From the NCBI RefSeq assembly GCF_014196745.1, contig NZ_JACIEH010000006.1, forward strand, positions 118,054-182,053: DNA of 64,000 nucleotides. Direction: 5' to 3'. The notes beneath the pieces were generated by a model. It was not told the DNA's origin and ran no database searches. It worked only from the letters and a program-made list of their open reading frames with translations. The stretch comes from Sphingomonas kyeonggiensis (lineage in GTDB: Bacteria > Pseudomonadota > Alphaproteobacteria > Sphingomonadales > Sphingomonadaceae). Shown here piece by piece: positions 7,896-16,231 of the stretch. The position numbers and the translations under genes are program-made. Every line of letters starts with the position of its first letter. Within the stretch, counting starts at the first letter, position 1.

Positions 7896-8651
7896 TTAAC
7901 GTTCGATAACAACTGCATGCATCTGGTAGACTTGCGCAGACCCTGTTCCGTATGTTGTGCAGTAAATCAATGCACCGTTCCGAGCCGGGAAATCCATTAT
8001 CTGAGTAGATAGGGTAAACGAATCTGCCACTCCATTGGCTGCCGTTCCGCTAACAATCATCGTTAACGCCGATGGGGCATCGCCCGAAGAATTAGGAACG
8101 CCATTCAGATCGTTGATTGCCATGCACGTAGCTTTGTTCAAATAATTTTGGGAGAGGTACACGTCATTGGCCGATGCCGTTCCGGCTGGCCCATCGGTCC
8201 CTACTCCCTTTATTTGGCCGATCTTGAAGCCACCATGACCTGTTTTCCAATTCCCCATTCCGGCTGTGTCAGGGTTATTTCCCAAGGCACCAGCAGGTGG
8301 TACAGTCAATACAACACCGCCCCCCGCTGGGTCGAATATATTGCACCGCTTGTCAAGTGGAGCCGTAGCGTTTACAGGAGTAATAGCTGTATCATTATTT
8401 TTTCTGTAGAATAAATTGTTAAAATCTAGCGTTTCATCTGTGCATCCGTTGATCGTCTCAACTCTAATAATGGCAGCCCTAATTGGCGCTATATTTTGAA
8501 TAATGGCGCTCGCATAAGCGCGAGCTTTCTCAGGGGATATATCATTTCCTCCCGATCGAGAGGATGAGAGTACCGCATAAGATAGAGCTGCAAATAGAAC
8601 TACTGCTATAAGTATAATAATGAGTACGTTGCCGCTTTGCTTATTTTTCAT
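7896..8651 (-). CDS. Pilin-like exported protein, AT-rich
   Basis: The 251-residue protein begins MKNKQSGNVLIIILIAVVLFAALSYAVL. A short basic leader ending in QSG and followed by a hydrophobic helix recalls type IV pilins and pseudopilins, but there is no glutamate at +5. The rest is Gly/Asn/Thr-rich with four cysteines (INGCTDE, DKRCNIF, KATCMAI, LIYCTTY) that could make two disulphides. Base composition is clearly more AT-rich than in the flanking genes, suggesting recent acquisition. I recall similar unnamed proteins in other alphaproteobacteria. No secretion or pilus genes are adjacent. The function is unknown: a minor pilin-like surface protein is the best guess. Confidence 0.65.
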   Translation of the reverse strand: MKNKQSGNVLIIILIAVVLFAALSYAVLSSSRSGGNDISPEKARAYASAIIQNIAPIRAAIIRVETINGCTDETLDFNNLFYRKNNDTAITPVNATAPLDKRCNIFDPAGGGVVLTVPPAGALGNNPDTAGMGNWKTGHGGFKIGQIKGVGTDGPAGTASANDVYLSQNYLNKATCMAINDLNGVPNSSGDAPSALTMIVSGTAANGVADSFTLSTQIMDFPARNGALIYCTTYGTGSAQVYQMHAVVIER

Positions 8652-8784
8652 GGAAATTAATTTTGATTATTAAAGTAGTGTGGATCCAATTATAACTTTG
8701 ATTCATAAAATATTGCAATGCAAAATGAAAAATGAGCGATCCCGTTCACGGGCCGAGTATTGGGCCACACCCCTTTTATCACCG

Positions 8785-8952
8785 CTACGGGGATGGACCG
8801 CGTTTCGCGATCTCCGCGCGGATCATGGACAGAAGCGATTGCGTCGGGCTGCGTGTGGCTTCCGAGCGGAGCGCTTTGCTCGCCTCCTGAAAGAGCGCCG
8901 CGAGCTGCGAGTCGGTTTTCTTCGCCAGATCGGCTTTGGTTATTTTGAACAT
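8785..8952 (-). CDS. Small conserved protein of the mobilization module
   Basis: The 55-residue basic protein MFKITKADLAKKTDSQLAAL...EIAKRGPSP starts at the ATG at 8952, with a perfect AGGAGG seven bases upstream; the longer in-frame start at 9090 is not supported. Similar small proteins lie downstream of relaxase genes in alphaproteobacterial plasmids. It is helical, has no cysteine and has no known activity. It lies downstream of and on the same strand as the relaxase, and probably belongs to that operon. Confidence 0.65.
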   Translation of the reverse strand: MFKITKADLAKKTDSQLAALFQEASKALRSEATRSPTQSLLSMIRAEIAKRGPSP

Positions 8953-9172
8953 GGATTTCCTCCTGTTGGCTTGCGCCGCCCCCGATGGGCCGCGTTCAGG
9001 AGGCAGGAATCCGCTCGGTGATGATGTGCATTGCCCGGCAAGCGAAACGAACGTGGAGAAGGCGTTCGACGCCTTGCACTTCCCAATCACCGTGAAGGAT
9101 AGACGACATCAAACGAGGTTCTCGGGGCAGAGCCCAACCGGACGGGATCAAAAATAGCCAAGCTCCTGGCTC

Positions 9173-10447
9173 TCACCGCCCCAGCTCGGGGCCTCGCGAA
9201 CGGGGATCGCGAGCGGCCTGATCGGAACGCCCATCACGCGCCATCCCGCGATAGCGCGCGGCATCTCGATATAGCCCAAGCATCTGACGGGATTGCTGCT
9301 CGCGCGCCTGCCGGATTTCGTGCTGGAGACTTTGACGCTCTTTGAGCTGCGACAGGACAAGCTCATGCCGTTGCGCGCGGTCACGCTGAACACCGAAAAA
9401 GGCTTCGACCTCATTCTGTTTCCGGACCTTGAAGTATCGCCCCGTGAGGATGTCCCAGACGCCCGCCGCGCCTTTGCGCAATCGCGCCGACCGTGCCTGT
9501 TGCTCGACCACGTTACGATCGCGCTGGCGGTCGCCAAGAACCTTACGTTCTTGCTGGTGCTGCGCCTTCATTTCAGATTTGCGTTCGAGGAGCGGCTTCA
9601 TCGCATTGTGTGCGATCCGTTTCGCCTCGGAAATATAACCGGAGAGTCTTGGCGCGACAGTCTGCGCAATGTGGCGCGTTGTCTCCGCGACGCTGCGGAA
9701 TTGATTCGGATCGCCCAGCTTCACAGCGACTTCCTTGCTTCTGGCTGCAACCATTCGGGAGATGGGAAGAACCTCCCCGTCGATGGTTACGGCGACGTGG
9801 CCGCGCCGGTCGCCTTGAGCAAGGAACAGCCCGCGCTCTTCGAGCGCCTTCGCGAATGCCACGCCATTTTCAGACATCGCCCAGCATTCCTGAATAGTCG
9901 CCTTGATCTCGCGTGGATCGATGCCCGCGCGCTTGGCCTGCTGCCATTCGGCAAGCCCGAATGAGCGAGGGTCACGCAGCCGGGAATCTCGATACCCATC
10001 AGGCAAGGCCCATCCATTTTCGAGGAACAGACTCTTGCCGATTTCCTTGAGCTTCATCTTGAAGAACGGCAGCGGCTTAGCGGTCATGGTCTGCGCGTCG
10101 ATGCGCGACCAGACCGCATGAGCATGACGGCGGCCCTCCTTCTCATGGAAGACGATCATGCGCGGTTGGCCTTGTAGGCCAAGACGTTCCTCGATTGCTG
10201 CGCAGGCTTTCTCGAAGACCTCAATCCGCACCGACTCGTTGGCAGGTGGATTGAGCGAAACAGAAAAGAGGTGCTGTTTGCACTTCGTCCCGCGCGACAG
10301 GGCATAGGCCTCTTTCATCGCGCCCATCAGATCGTCGGCCACGAAGCCGCTCACCTCGTGGACTTCGACATGCTCGTTCTCGTCCGCCTTTAGCAGGTGA
10401 ACGCCGAGCTGTTTCGCACCGCTCCGTTGGGACGCTTTGAGGATCAC
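9173..10447 (-). CDS. Relaxase / mobilization nuclease (MobA/VirD2 type)
   Basis: The 424-residue protein has the relaxase N-terminal domain: MILKASQRSGAKQLGVHLL, DENEHVEVHEVSGF, then MIVFHEKEGRRHAHAVWSRID with the metal-binding histidine triad H-x-E-x3-R-x-H-x-H. The C-terminal third is a charged coiled coil. Relaxases nick plasmid DNA at oriT and stay bound to the 5' end for transfer. The conserved tyrosine is not certain; candidates lie in the first 50 residues. The start overlaps the mobC stop by 4 bases (ATGA), so the genes are translationally coupled. No type IV secretion genes are in the window, so the element would need a helper. Confidence 0.88.
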   Translation of the reverse strand: MILKASQRSGAKQLGVHLLKADENEHVEVHEVSGFVADDLMGAMKEAYALSRGTKCKQHLFSVSLNPPANESVRIEVFEKACAAIEERLGLQGQPRMIVFHEKEGRRHAHAVWSRIDAQTMTAKPLPFFKMKLKEIGKSLFLENGWALPDGYRDSRLRDPRSFGLAEWQQAKRAGIDPREIKATIQECWAMSENGVAFAKALEERGLFLAQGDRRGHVAVTIDGEVLPISRMVAARSKEVAVKLGDPNQFRSVAETTRHIAQTVAPRLSGYISEAKRIAHNAMKPLLERKSEMKAQHQQERKVLGDRQRDRNVVEQQARSARLRKGAAGVWDILTGRYFKVRKQNEVEAFFGVQRDRAQRHELVLSQLKERQSLQHEIRQAREQQSRQMLGLYRDAARYRGMARDGRSDQAARDPRSRGPELGR

Positions 10448-10815
10448 GGCGACACCTCAAGATTCAGCGCCTCAATCAACAGGCGGCGCATTTCCTGCAC
10501 CTGTACCGCAGCGTCATTGAGGGCCGCTTCGGTATCAGGCGTAACCGGCAGACTCCCGCTGTTTGCTGATCGCGCGAGCTGGTTGAGGTTGGACGAAAGC
10601 CGTGACTGTCCGAGCATCGCCAGAACCTGAGCCAAGGCCTGCTCGTCCTTGACCGGCTTGCGCAATCGGCGGCGCGATTGGCTAGCGCCCTCCTCGCCGA
10701 AGAGACGGGAATGGATATATGCGCCAAGCGTCATATTCCCTGCCGCTGTTTCCAGCCGGGCGCGTTGCTCGAAAGTCAGCCGGAGCGAGAACGGGGCTGG
10801 GCGCTTCTTCGCCAT
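10444..10815 (-). CDS. mobC: MobC-like relaxosome accessory protein
   Basis: The 123-residue protein is MAKKRPAPFSLRLTFEQRARLETAAGNMTLGAYIHSRLF in its N-terminal ribbon-helix-helix-like part. It then has the MobC signature ALAQVLAMLGQSRLSSNLNQLARSANSGSLPV and a helical C-terminus. MobC proteins bind oriT and help the relaxase open the strands. It immediately precedes the relaxase with a 4-base overlap, and the candidate oriT lies upstream (to the right), the usual arrangement. Confidence 0.88.
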   Translation of the reverse strand: MAKKRPAPFSLRLTFEQRARLETAAGNMTLGAYIHSRLFGEEGASQSRRRLRKPVKDEQALAQVLAMLGQSRLSSNLNQLARSANSGSLPVTPDTEAALNDAAVQVQEMRRLLIEALNLEVSP

Positions 10816-10826
10816 GCCGCCCCCGC

Positions 10827-10964
10827 TCAGGCCAGTTTGCGCCTCCGCCCGATAGCCGGATGGCTGTCGCGCGGGGCGTCTCCATCCTTCCGTTCATTGC
10901 TGTTTCCGGGTTTCTCAGAACCGAGACTTGAATGCTGAAGGACATCGTTCCATTCCTTCAGCAT
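10827..10964 (-). CDS. Doubtful small protein upstream of mobC
   Basis: A 45-residue frame (MLKEWNDVLQHSSLGSEKPGN...) ends 11 bases before mobC on the same strand. The start codon lies inside a 10-base-pair inverted repeat, and the residues after position 15 are polar and unremarkable. It may be a leader peptide or only an open frame inside the oriT region. Confidence 0.25.
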   Translation of the reverse strand: MLKEWNDVLQHSSLGSEKPGNSNERKDGDAPRDSHPAIGRRRKLA

Positions 10965-10999
10965 ATCGCTCAGGCGGTTCGAACCTGCACCCAGCAGGT
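10932..10999 (-). other. Candidate oriT region
   Basis: Upstream of mobC lie three inverted repeats in a row: ATGCTGAAGG/CCTTCAGCAT (10932-10941 and 10955-10964, 13-base loop), the perfect palindrome GGTTCGAACC (10976-10985) and ACCTGC/GCAGGT around 10983-10999. Clustered inverted repeats beside mobC and the relaxase gene are typical of an origin of transfer. No nic site could be fixed by comparison with known sites. Confidence 0.4.
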
Positions 11000-11010
11000 C
11001 CACCACTACC

Positions 11011-11047
11011 AAGCCAGCGGCCCCAAGGGGTTAGCTGGCTTTGTCGT
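11011..11047 (+). terminator. Hairpin terminator at the edge of the mobilization module
   Basis: The stem AAGCCAGC (11011-11018) pairs with GCTGGCTT (11034-11041), with an inner CCCC/GGGG pair, followed by TTGTCGTTT. It lies between the island and the mobA gene of the nitrate cluster. On the minus strand it would end transcripts coming from mobA only weakly (the 5' flank has few A). Confidence 0.5.
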
Positions 11048-11082
11048 TTCTGGGCTCAAGGGCCGTGCGACGTGGCTGCGAA

Positions 11083-11622
11083 TCAGAGAGGTTCCGCTGG
11101 CGAGATGGGCGGGCCGGGAAGGTCCTCCGCGGAATTGATGTTCCGCAGGCCCAGATGCTGGTCATCGATCAGCTGCGCGTCGCTTGCCTGCAGCCAGCTG
11201 CGGATCGACAGCGCGCCGCTTGCCAGATGACGATCGAGCGCTGGGCCGAGCGCGACTGGCCAATGTCCGATCGCCCATTGCGTCCGCAGCACGGCAGGAT
11301 TGTTGCGCACCAAGAGCTTCAACGCGTCGGGCAGCGGATACACGTCGATCGGGGCGCACAATACCGAATCGAACCTGTATTCGATCGCGTAACGCAGGGC
11401 GGCGTTGAGGCCAGCCAAGGGGCCATGGCCGCCGGCGGGGCTGTCGTCGATCGACACGAGGCCGGGCCAGGGGCGTCCACAGCTCACCACCGTTTCCGCA
11501 TGCGCGGCCAGCGCTTCGATCGCATGCGCGATCAGCGGTCTGCCCTCCAGCATAGCCAGCGCCTTGTCGCTGCCGAAGCGGCTCGATCGGCCGCCGGCAA
11601 GGACCGCGCCGAGGATCCGCAT
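11083..11622 (-). CDS. mobA: Molybdenum cofactor guanylyltransferase MobA
   Basis: The 179-residue protein starts at the ATG at 11622, sharing one base with the moeA stop. The nucleotidyltransferase signature is at the N-terminus (AVLAGGRSSRFGSDKAL), followed by GGHGPLAGLNAAL and the aspartate loop CAPIDVYPL. MobA attaches GMP to molybdopterin to make Mo-bis-MGD, the cofactor of the assimilatory nitrate reductase encoded upstream in the same run. It is the last gene of the nitrate cluster, and the accessory island begins just beyond it. The length is near the family minimum. Confidence 0.9.
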   Translation of the reverse strand: MRILGAVLAGGRSSRFGSDKALAMLEGRPLIAHAIEALAAHAETVVSCGRPWPGLVSIDDSPAGGHGPLAGLNAALRYAIEYRFDSVLCAPIDVYPLPDALKLLVRNNPAVLRTQWAIGHWPVALGPALDRHLASGALSIRSWLQASDAQLIDDQHLGLRNINSAEDLPGPPISPAEPL

Positions 11623-12851
11623 CAGAAGCGCAGGGTCTCGACGGGCGTGCCGGCGGACAGCGTGCCGGTACCGGCGGGAAGGCGTACCAGCGCGTCGGCC
11701 TGGGCGAGCATGCACTGGGCCGACGCCGACTGGCGGGCGAGGACGCGGACCCCTTCCTCCAGCCGCTCGGCGCAGAGGAACGCCTCGCGGTCGCCCGCGC
11801 TGACGTCTTCGACAAGCGGCACGCGTTCCCAGCGCAGCGCCGGCGCTGCGCCGCGGCCGCCCAGCGCGGTCAGCAGCGGCGCCAGGAACAGCCGGGCGAC
11901 CGTCATCGCCGCGGTCGGATTGCCGGGCAGGCCGAGCACCAGCTTCGCACCGATCCGACCGAGCCAGACGGGCTTGCCGGGCTTGATCGCGACATCGGCA
12001 AAGGCGAGCTCCAGGCCAAGCGGCACCAATGCCGCCTTGGCGAAGTCGCGGTCGCCGCGCGAGGCGCCGCCGCACAGGACCAGGACATCGGCATCCTCCA
12101 GTGCAGCCTCGGTAGCGGTGGTGAGCAGCGCTGCATCGTCGCGCACCCGCACGGCGCCGAGCGGCTTGGCGCCCCATTGCCGGGCCATCAGAAGGACGGA
12201 TTCGGAAAGGCTGTCGGGGACGCCGCCATTTGCACGCGCTTCGCCCGCCGGCACGAGTTCGTCGCCGGTTGCGATCACGCGGACGCGCGGCGCGCGCCAT
12301 ACGGTCAGCATCGCGGTATCGGCGGCTGCGGCGACGACGAGCGCGCGGGGATCGAGCAGCCGGCCCGCGGGCAGCACGACCGTTCCCACCGCAGTGTCCG
12401 ATCCGCGCAACCGGACGTGCGGCTTGGCGGGAACCGGAGCGTCGAGCGTGAGAACCCCATCGGCGGCGGCGACCAGCTCGCGCATCAGCACCCGGTCGGC
12501 GCCCGCGGGCATCGGCGCGCCGGTCATGATCCGCACCGCTTCGCCCGGCCCGACCGTCCCATGGAACGGCGCCCCCGGATAGGCGGCGCCGCGCACGACG
12601 AACCGGCGCTGGCCGGCGGCGAGATCGGCCTCGCGCACCGCGAATCCGTCCATCGCCGCCAGATCGCGGGCCGGAATGTCCATCGCGGCGCAGACCGGCT
12701 CCGCCAGCACGCGCCGCCCCGCCTTGCCGAGCGGCACGCTCTCGGTACCCAGCGGCCGGGCGATCGCCGCGAGGATCGCCTGGGCAGCATCGAACCGCAG
12801 CGAAGCGCCGCAGGGCACGCGCTCCTCCGCCGCAACCCGGACATGCTTCAT
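11622..12851 (-). CDS. moeA: Molybdopterin molybdotransferase MoeA
   Basis: The 409-residue protein shows the MoeA domains in order. They are the N-terminal AAQAILAAIARPLG and DIPARDLAAMDGFAVR block, GEAVRIMTGAPMPAGADRVLMRE, the MoCF domain VIATGDELVPAGEAR...VLVLCGGASRGDRDF and GLPGNPTAAM, and the C-terminal barrel. MoeA inserts molybdate into adenylylated molybdopterin. It overlaps cobA by 4 bases upstream and mobA by 1 base downstream, so it is expressed with the nitrate genes. Conserved D and S/G residues of the MoCF loop are present. Confidence 0.94.
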   Translation of the reverse strand: MKHVRVAAEERVPCGASLRFDAAQAILAAIARPLGTESVPLGKAGRRVLAEPVCAAMDIPARDLAAMDGFAVREADLAAGQRRFVVRGAAYPGAPFHGTVGPGEAVRIMTGAPMPAGADRVLMRELVAAADGVLTLDAPVPAKPHVRLRGSDTAVGTVVLPAGRLLDPRALVVAAAADTAMLTVWRAPRVRVIATGDELVPAGEARANGGVPDSLSESVLLMARQWGAKPLGAVRVRDDAALLTTATEAALEDADVLVLCGGASRGDRDFAKAALVPLGLELAFADVAIKPGKPVWLGRIGAKLVLGLPGNPTAAMTVARLFLAPLLTALGGRGAAPALRWERVPLVEDVSAGDREAFLCAERLEEGVRVLARQSASAQCMLAQADALVRLPAGTGTLSAGTPVETLRF

Positions 12852-13621
12852 GCGCAGCGCTCCGCCAGTTCCGCCGCGATCGTCGCGCCGCCAAGCGCCA
12901 CCGCTTCGCCGACCAGCAGGAGCGTCGGCTTGTCCTGCGCGATCGCGCCGGTGGCGATCGGCAGCAGGTCGAGCCTTGTATGGAGCAGCCGCTCGCCCGG
13001 CAGGCTGATGTCGCAGGCGACCAGCACCGGTGTCGCGCCGTCCAGCCCCGCTGCGATCAGCTGCCGGCTGATCTCGCCCGCCGCGCCGCGGCCCATATAG
13101 AAGGCGGTGGTGCTGTGCGGATCGGCGAGCGCCGCCCAGTCGAGCGCCAGCGGTTCGCCGGCCCGGACATGCGCGGTGACGAACTGGACGCGGCGGGCGA
13201 ACCCCCGCAAGGATAAGGAGATGCCGGCCGAGGCTGAGGCCGCGCTCGCCGCGGTGATGCCGGGGCAGATGCGCGTCTTGACCCCCACCGCGGCCAGCGC
13301 AGTGATCTCCTCGGTCGAGCGGCCGAACATCGACGGGTCGCCGCCCTTCAGCCGCACCACGCGCTCACCGTCGAGCGCGGCTTCGACCAGCAGCGCGTCG
13401 ATCGTTGCCTGATCCTTCGAATGCCGGCCCGAGCGCTTGCCGACCGGGACCAATCGGACACCTTCCGGAATCAACGCCAGCACGCCGGGCCCGACAAGCG
13501 CGTCGTAGAAGACCACGCTCGCCGCGCGCAGCAGCCGCTCGGCCTTGCGGGTGAGCAGGTCGGGATCGCCCGGCCCGGCGCCGACCAGCCAGACCTCGCC
13601 GGGGAGGAAGCTCTCATCCAT
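12848..13621 (-). CDS. cobA: Uroporphyrinogen-III C-methyltransferase (SUMT)
   Basis: The 257-residue enzyme starts at the ATG at 13621 (MDESFLPGEVWLVGAGPGDPDLLT), inside the 3' end of nasA (8-base overlap). Signatures are VGAGPGDPDLLT, VRLKGGDPSMFGR and PGITAASAASASAGISL. It methylates uroporphyrinogen III twice using S-adenosylmethionine to give precorrin-2, on the way to siroheme. The dehydrogenase/chelatase domain of CysG is not fused, so siroheme completion needs another enzyme outside this window. Its place here fits NirB, which needs siroheme. Confidence 0.93.
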   Translation of the reverse strand: MDESFLPGEVWLVGAGPGDPDLLTRKAERLLRAASVVFYDALVGPGVLALIPEGVRLVPVGKRSGRHSKDQATIDALLVEAALDGERVVRLKGGDPSMFGRSTEEITALAAVGVKTRICPGITAASAASASAGISLSLRGFARRVQFVTAHVRAGEPLALDWAALADPHSTTAFYMGRGAAGEISRQLIAAGLDGATPVLVACDISLPGERLLHTRLDLLPIATGAIAQDKPTLLLVGEAVALGGATIAAELAERCA

Positions 13622-16223
13622 TGGCGGCACTCCTGTTCTCTTCGAGGATCCGGCGGATCGAGGGGCGGCACGAGCCGCAATTGGTGCCCGCCGAAAGCGC
13701 GGCACCCACCGCTTCGACGGTGGTGAGCTGCTGGCTGCCGATCGCGGCGACGATGGTCTTGAGGCCGACATCGAAGCACAGGCAGATGATCGGCCCGCGA
13801 TCCTCGCGCGCGCCCGGTGGGGCGCCGGCGAGCAGCGCGGCCGTCGCGGCCTGGCCCAGCTGCTCGACCAGCCATTCGCGCCTGGGCAATATCCCGCGCT
13901 CGGTACGGAACAGCGCCGCGACCAGCCGGCCGTCGCGCATCACCGCCACACGGTGCGATCCGCGCGCGCGGTCGAAGCTCTCGATCCGCTCGCCGCGCGG
14001 CAGCTTCGCTTCGATCGCCTGCGCATCGCCGTCACCCTCCAACTCGAACAGCATGCCGCCCGGCACGGTGACGCGGGTCGCCCACAGGCAATCGGGCCGC
14101 TCCATCGCCTCGGTGGTGATCAGGAAGCCGCGCCAGGCGGGTGCAACCGCCTCGATCTTCGCCGGCGTCGACTTGAACCCGGGCTGGCCCGAATGCGGAT
14201 CGACCAGCGGGCGGGGAAGCAGGCCGGTGCGGCCGCCGGTCGATTGCCGATCGGTCCAGTGGATCGGGGTGAAAATCTCGCTGCGGCGCTGGCCGGTGCT
14301 GAACTGGACGCGGAACAGGCTCGCGCCCTGCGGCGTCGAGACGCGGGCGAGGCCGCCATCCTCCAGACCCTGGGCGGCCGCGTCCTCGGGATGGACCTCG
14401 ACCAGCGGCTCCTCGCGGTGGCGGGAGAGCTTGGGGCTGAGCCCGGTGCGCGTCATCGTGTGCCATTGGTCGCGGTAGCGCCCGGTGTTGAGCGTCATCG
14501 GCCAGTTGGCGAGCGGCGCGGGCAACGGCATCTGGCTGACCGCCACCAGCCGTGCGCGGCCATCGGGCGTCGGGAAGCGGCCATCGGCAAAGGGGTCGCC
14601 ACCCCAGCGGAAGGGGGGCATCGTCTGGTAATCGGCATTGCCGATCGCGACCTTGTCGCCCAGGTCGAACAGCCGCGTGCCGTCATTCTGATAGGCGGAG
14701 AGCCGGGCATGCTCGCGGAAGATGTCGGCGGGGCGGGCATAGGCGAAGTCGCCCGGCCAGCCCATGCGGCGGCCGACTTCCTTGATGATCCACCAGTCGG
14801 GCCGCGCCTCGCCCGGCGCCTCGAACAGGGCGCGCTGGCGGCTGACCAGGCGTTCCGAATTGGTGACGGTGCCGTCCTTCTCGCCCCAGCCGGTGGCGGG
14901 CAGGCGGACATGCGCGAAGGGGGTGCAATCGGTCTCGGCGATCACGTCCGAGATTGCCACGAACGGGCAGCGCGCCAGTGCTTCGCGCACCGCCCCGGCA
15001 TCGGGCATTGAGACGGCGGGGTTGGTCGCCATGATCCACAGCGCCTTGATCCGGCCTTCGCCCATCGCCCGGAACAGGTCGACTGCCTTGAGACCGGCCT
15101 TGGGTGCTATCGTGGGCGAGGCCCAGAAACGCTGGACGCGGGCGCGGTTCTCGGGCGCGAAATCCATGTGCGAGGCGAGGCTCGAGGCGAGCCCGCCGAC
15201 TTCCCGGCCGCCCATCGCATTGGGCTGGCCGGTGATCGAGAAGGGCGCCGCGCCCTGCTTGCCGATCCGACCGGTGGCGAGGTGCAGGTTAAGGATCGCG
15301 TTGACCTGATCGGTGCCGCGGATCGACTGGTTGATGCCCTGGCTGAACAGGGTGACCGTTCGCGGATGCGCGGCGAACAGCTCATAGAAGCGCCTGAGGT
15401 CGGCGGCCGGCACTTCGCATGTCCGCGCCACCGACCACAGGTCGCTTCCCTCTCCAACCCCGTCCCAGAATCCTTCGGGCACATTCACGCTCGCGGCGAG
15501 ATAGGCCTCGTCGACCAGCCCGGCCTCGCGGCAATGGGCGAGCAGCCCGTTCATCAGCGCCACGTCGCTGCCCGGCCGGATGGCGAGGTGCAGGTCAGCA
15601 CCCTCGCACGTCTCGGTGCGGCGCGGATCGATCACCACCAGCTTCGCCCCGGCATCGCAGCGCGCGCGGATGCGCTGATAGACGATCGGATGGCACCAGG
15701 CGGTGTTCGAGCCGACCAGTATGATCAGGTCGGCCGCGTCGAGATCGTCATAGCTCGCCGGCACGACGTCCTCGCCGAACGCACGGACATGGCCGGCGAC
15801 CGCACTCGACATGCAGAGCCGCGAATTGGTGTCGATATTGCCCGAGCCGATGAACCCCTTCATCAGCTTGTTGGCGACGTAGTAATCCTCGGTCAGCAGC
15901 TGGCCCGAGACATAGAAGGCGACACTGTCCGGCCCATGCTCGGCGATCGCCTGCTTGAAGCGCTTCGCGACCAGGTCGAGCGCCTTGTCCCAGCTTGCCC
16001 GGCGCTTGCCGATGATCGGGTGGAGCAGCCGGCCTTCGAGCCCGACCGTCTCGCCAAGATGCGTGCCCTTGGAACAGAGCCGGCCGCGATTGGCGGGGTG
16101 CTCGGGATCGCCCTTGATCTCGACCGCGCGCGCGCCGGTGCGCGTCGCAACGATCCCGCAGCCGACGCCGCAATAGGCGCAGGTGGTGCGCACCTGATCA
16201 CCGATCGGGCGGGGCTGCGACAT
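13614..16223 (-). CDS. nasA: Assimilatory nitrate reductase catalytic subunit
   Basis: The 869-residue protein starts at the ATG at 16223 (MSQPRPIGDQVRTTCAYCGVGCGI). The N-terminal C-x2-C-x3-C cluster with a later cysteine (GRLCSKG) binds a 4Fe-4S centre. The molybdopterin oxidoreductase domain follows (NTNSRLCMSSAVAGH, GSNTAWCHPI) and then the dinucleotide-binding domain. At the C-terminus a BFD-like 2Fe-2S module is fused (ICLCFDVG...GTNCGSCRPSIRRIL). It reduces nitrate to nitrite in the cytoplasm. There is no Tat signal, as expected for the assimilatory type. It is followed by overlapping cofactor genes. Confidence 0.95.
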   Translation of the reverse strand: MSQPRPIGDQVRTTCAYCGVGCGIVATRTGARAVEIKGDPEHPANRGRLCSKGTHLGETVGLEGRLLHPIIGKRRASWDKALDLVAKRFKQAIAEHGPDSVAFYVSGQLLTEDYYVANKLMKGFIGSGNIDTNSRLCMSSAVAGHVRAFGEDVVPASYDDLDAADLIILVGSNTAWCHPIVYQRIRARCDAGAKLVVIDPRRTETCEGADLHLAIRPGSDVALMNGLLAHCREAGLVDEAYLAASVNVPEGFWDGVGEGSDLWSVARTCEVPAADLRRFYELFAAHPRTVTLFSQGINQSIRGTDQVNAILNLHLATGRIGKQGAAPFSITGQPNAMGGREVGGLASSLASHMDFAPENRARVQRFWASPTIAPKAGLKAVDLFRAMGEGRIKALWIMATNPAVSMPDAGAVREALARCPFVAISDVIAETDCTPFAHVRLPATGWGEKDGTVTNSERLVSRQRALFEAPGEARPDWWIIKEVGRRMGWPGDFAYARPADIFREHARLSAYQNDGTRLFDLGDKVAIGNADYQTMPPFRWGGDPFADGRFPTPDGRARLVAVSQMPLPAPLANWPMTLNTGRYRDQWHTMTRTGLSPKLSRHREEPLVEVHPEDAAAQGLEDGGLARVSTPQGASLFRVQFSTGQRRSEIFTPIHWTDRQSTGGRTGLLPRPLVDPHSGQPGFKSTPAKIEAVAPAWRGFLITTEAMERPDCLWATRVTVPGGMLFELEGDGDAQAIEAKLPRGERIESFDRARGSHRVAVMRDGRLVAALFRTERGILPRREWLVEQLGQAATAALLAGAPPGAREDRGPIICLCFDVGLKTIVAAIGSQQLTTVEAVGAALSAGTNCGSCRPSIRRILEENRSAANG

Positions 16224-16231
16224 CGGGAGCC

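Noticed and set aside
10976..11004. tRNA 3'-end-like segment (GGTTCGAACC ... TCCACCA) as an attachment site
   Set aside because: The distance from the TTCGA loop to CCA is 28 bases rather than 23, so the T-arm and acceptor cannot fold as a tRNA. Better explained by the oriT-like repeats.
11622..12894. 603-residue minus frame covering moeA and mobA
   Set aside because: It is only an open frame that begins in shadow sequence. Its last 179 residues are mobA from the ATG at 11,622, and moeA is in another frame.
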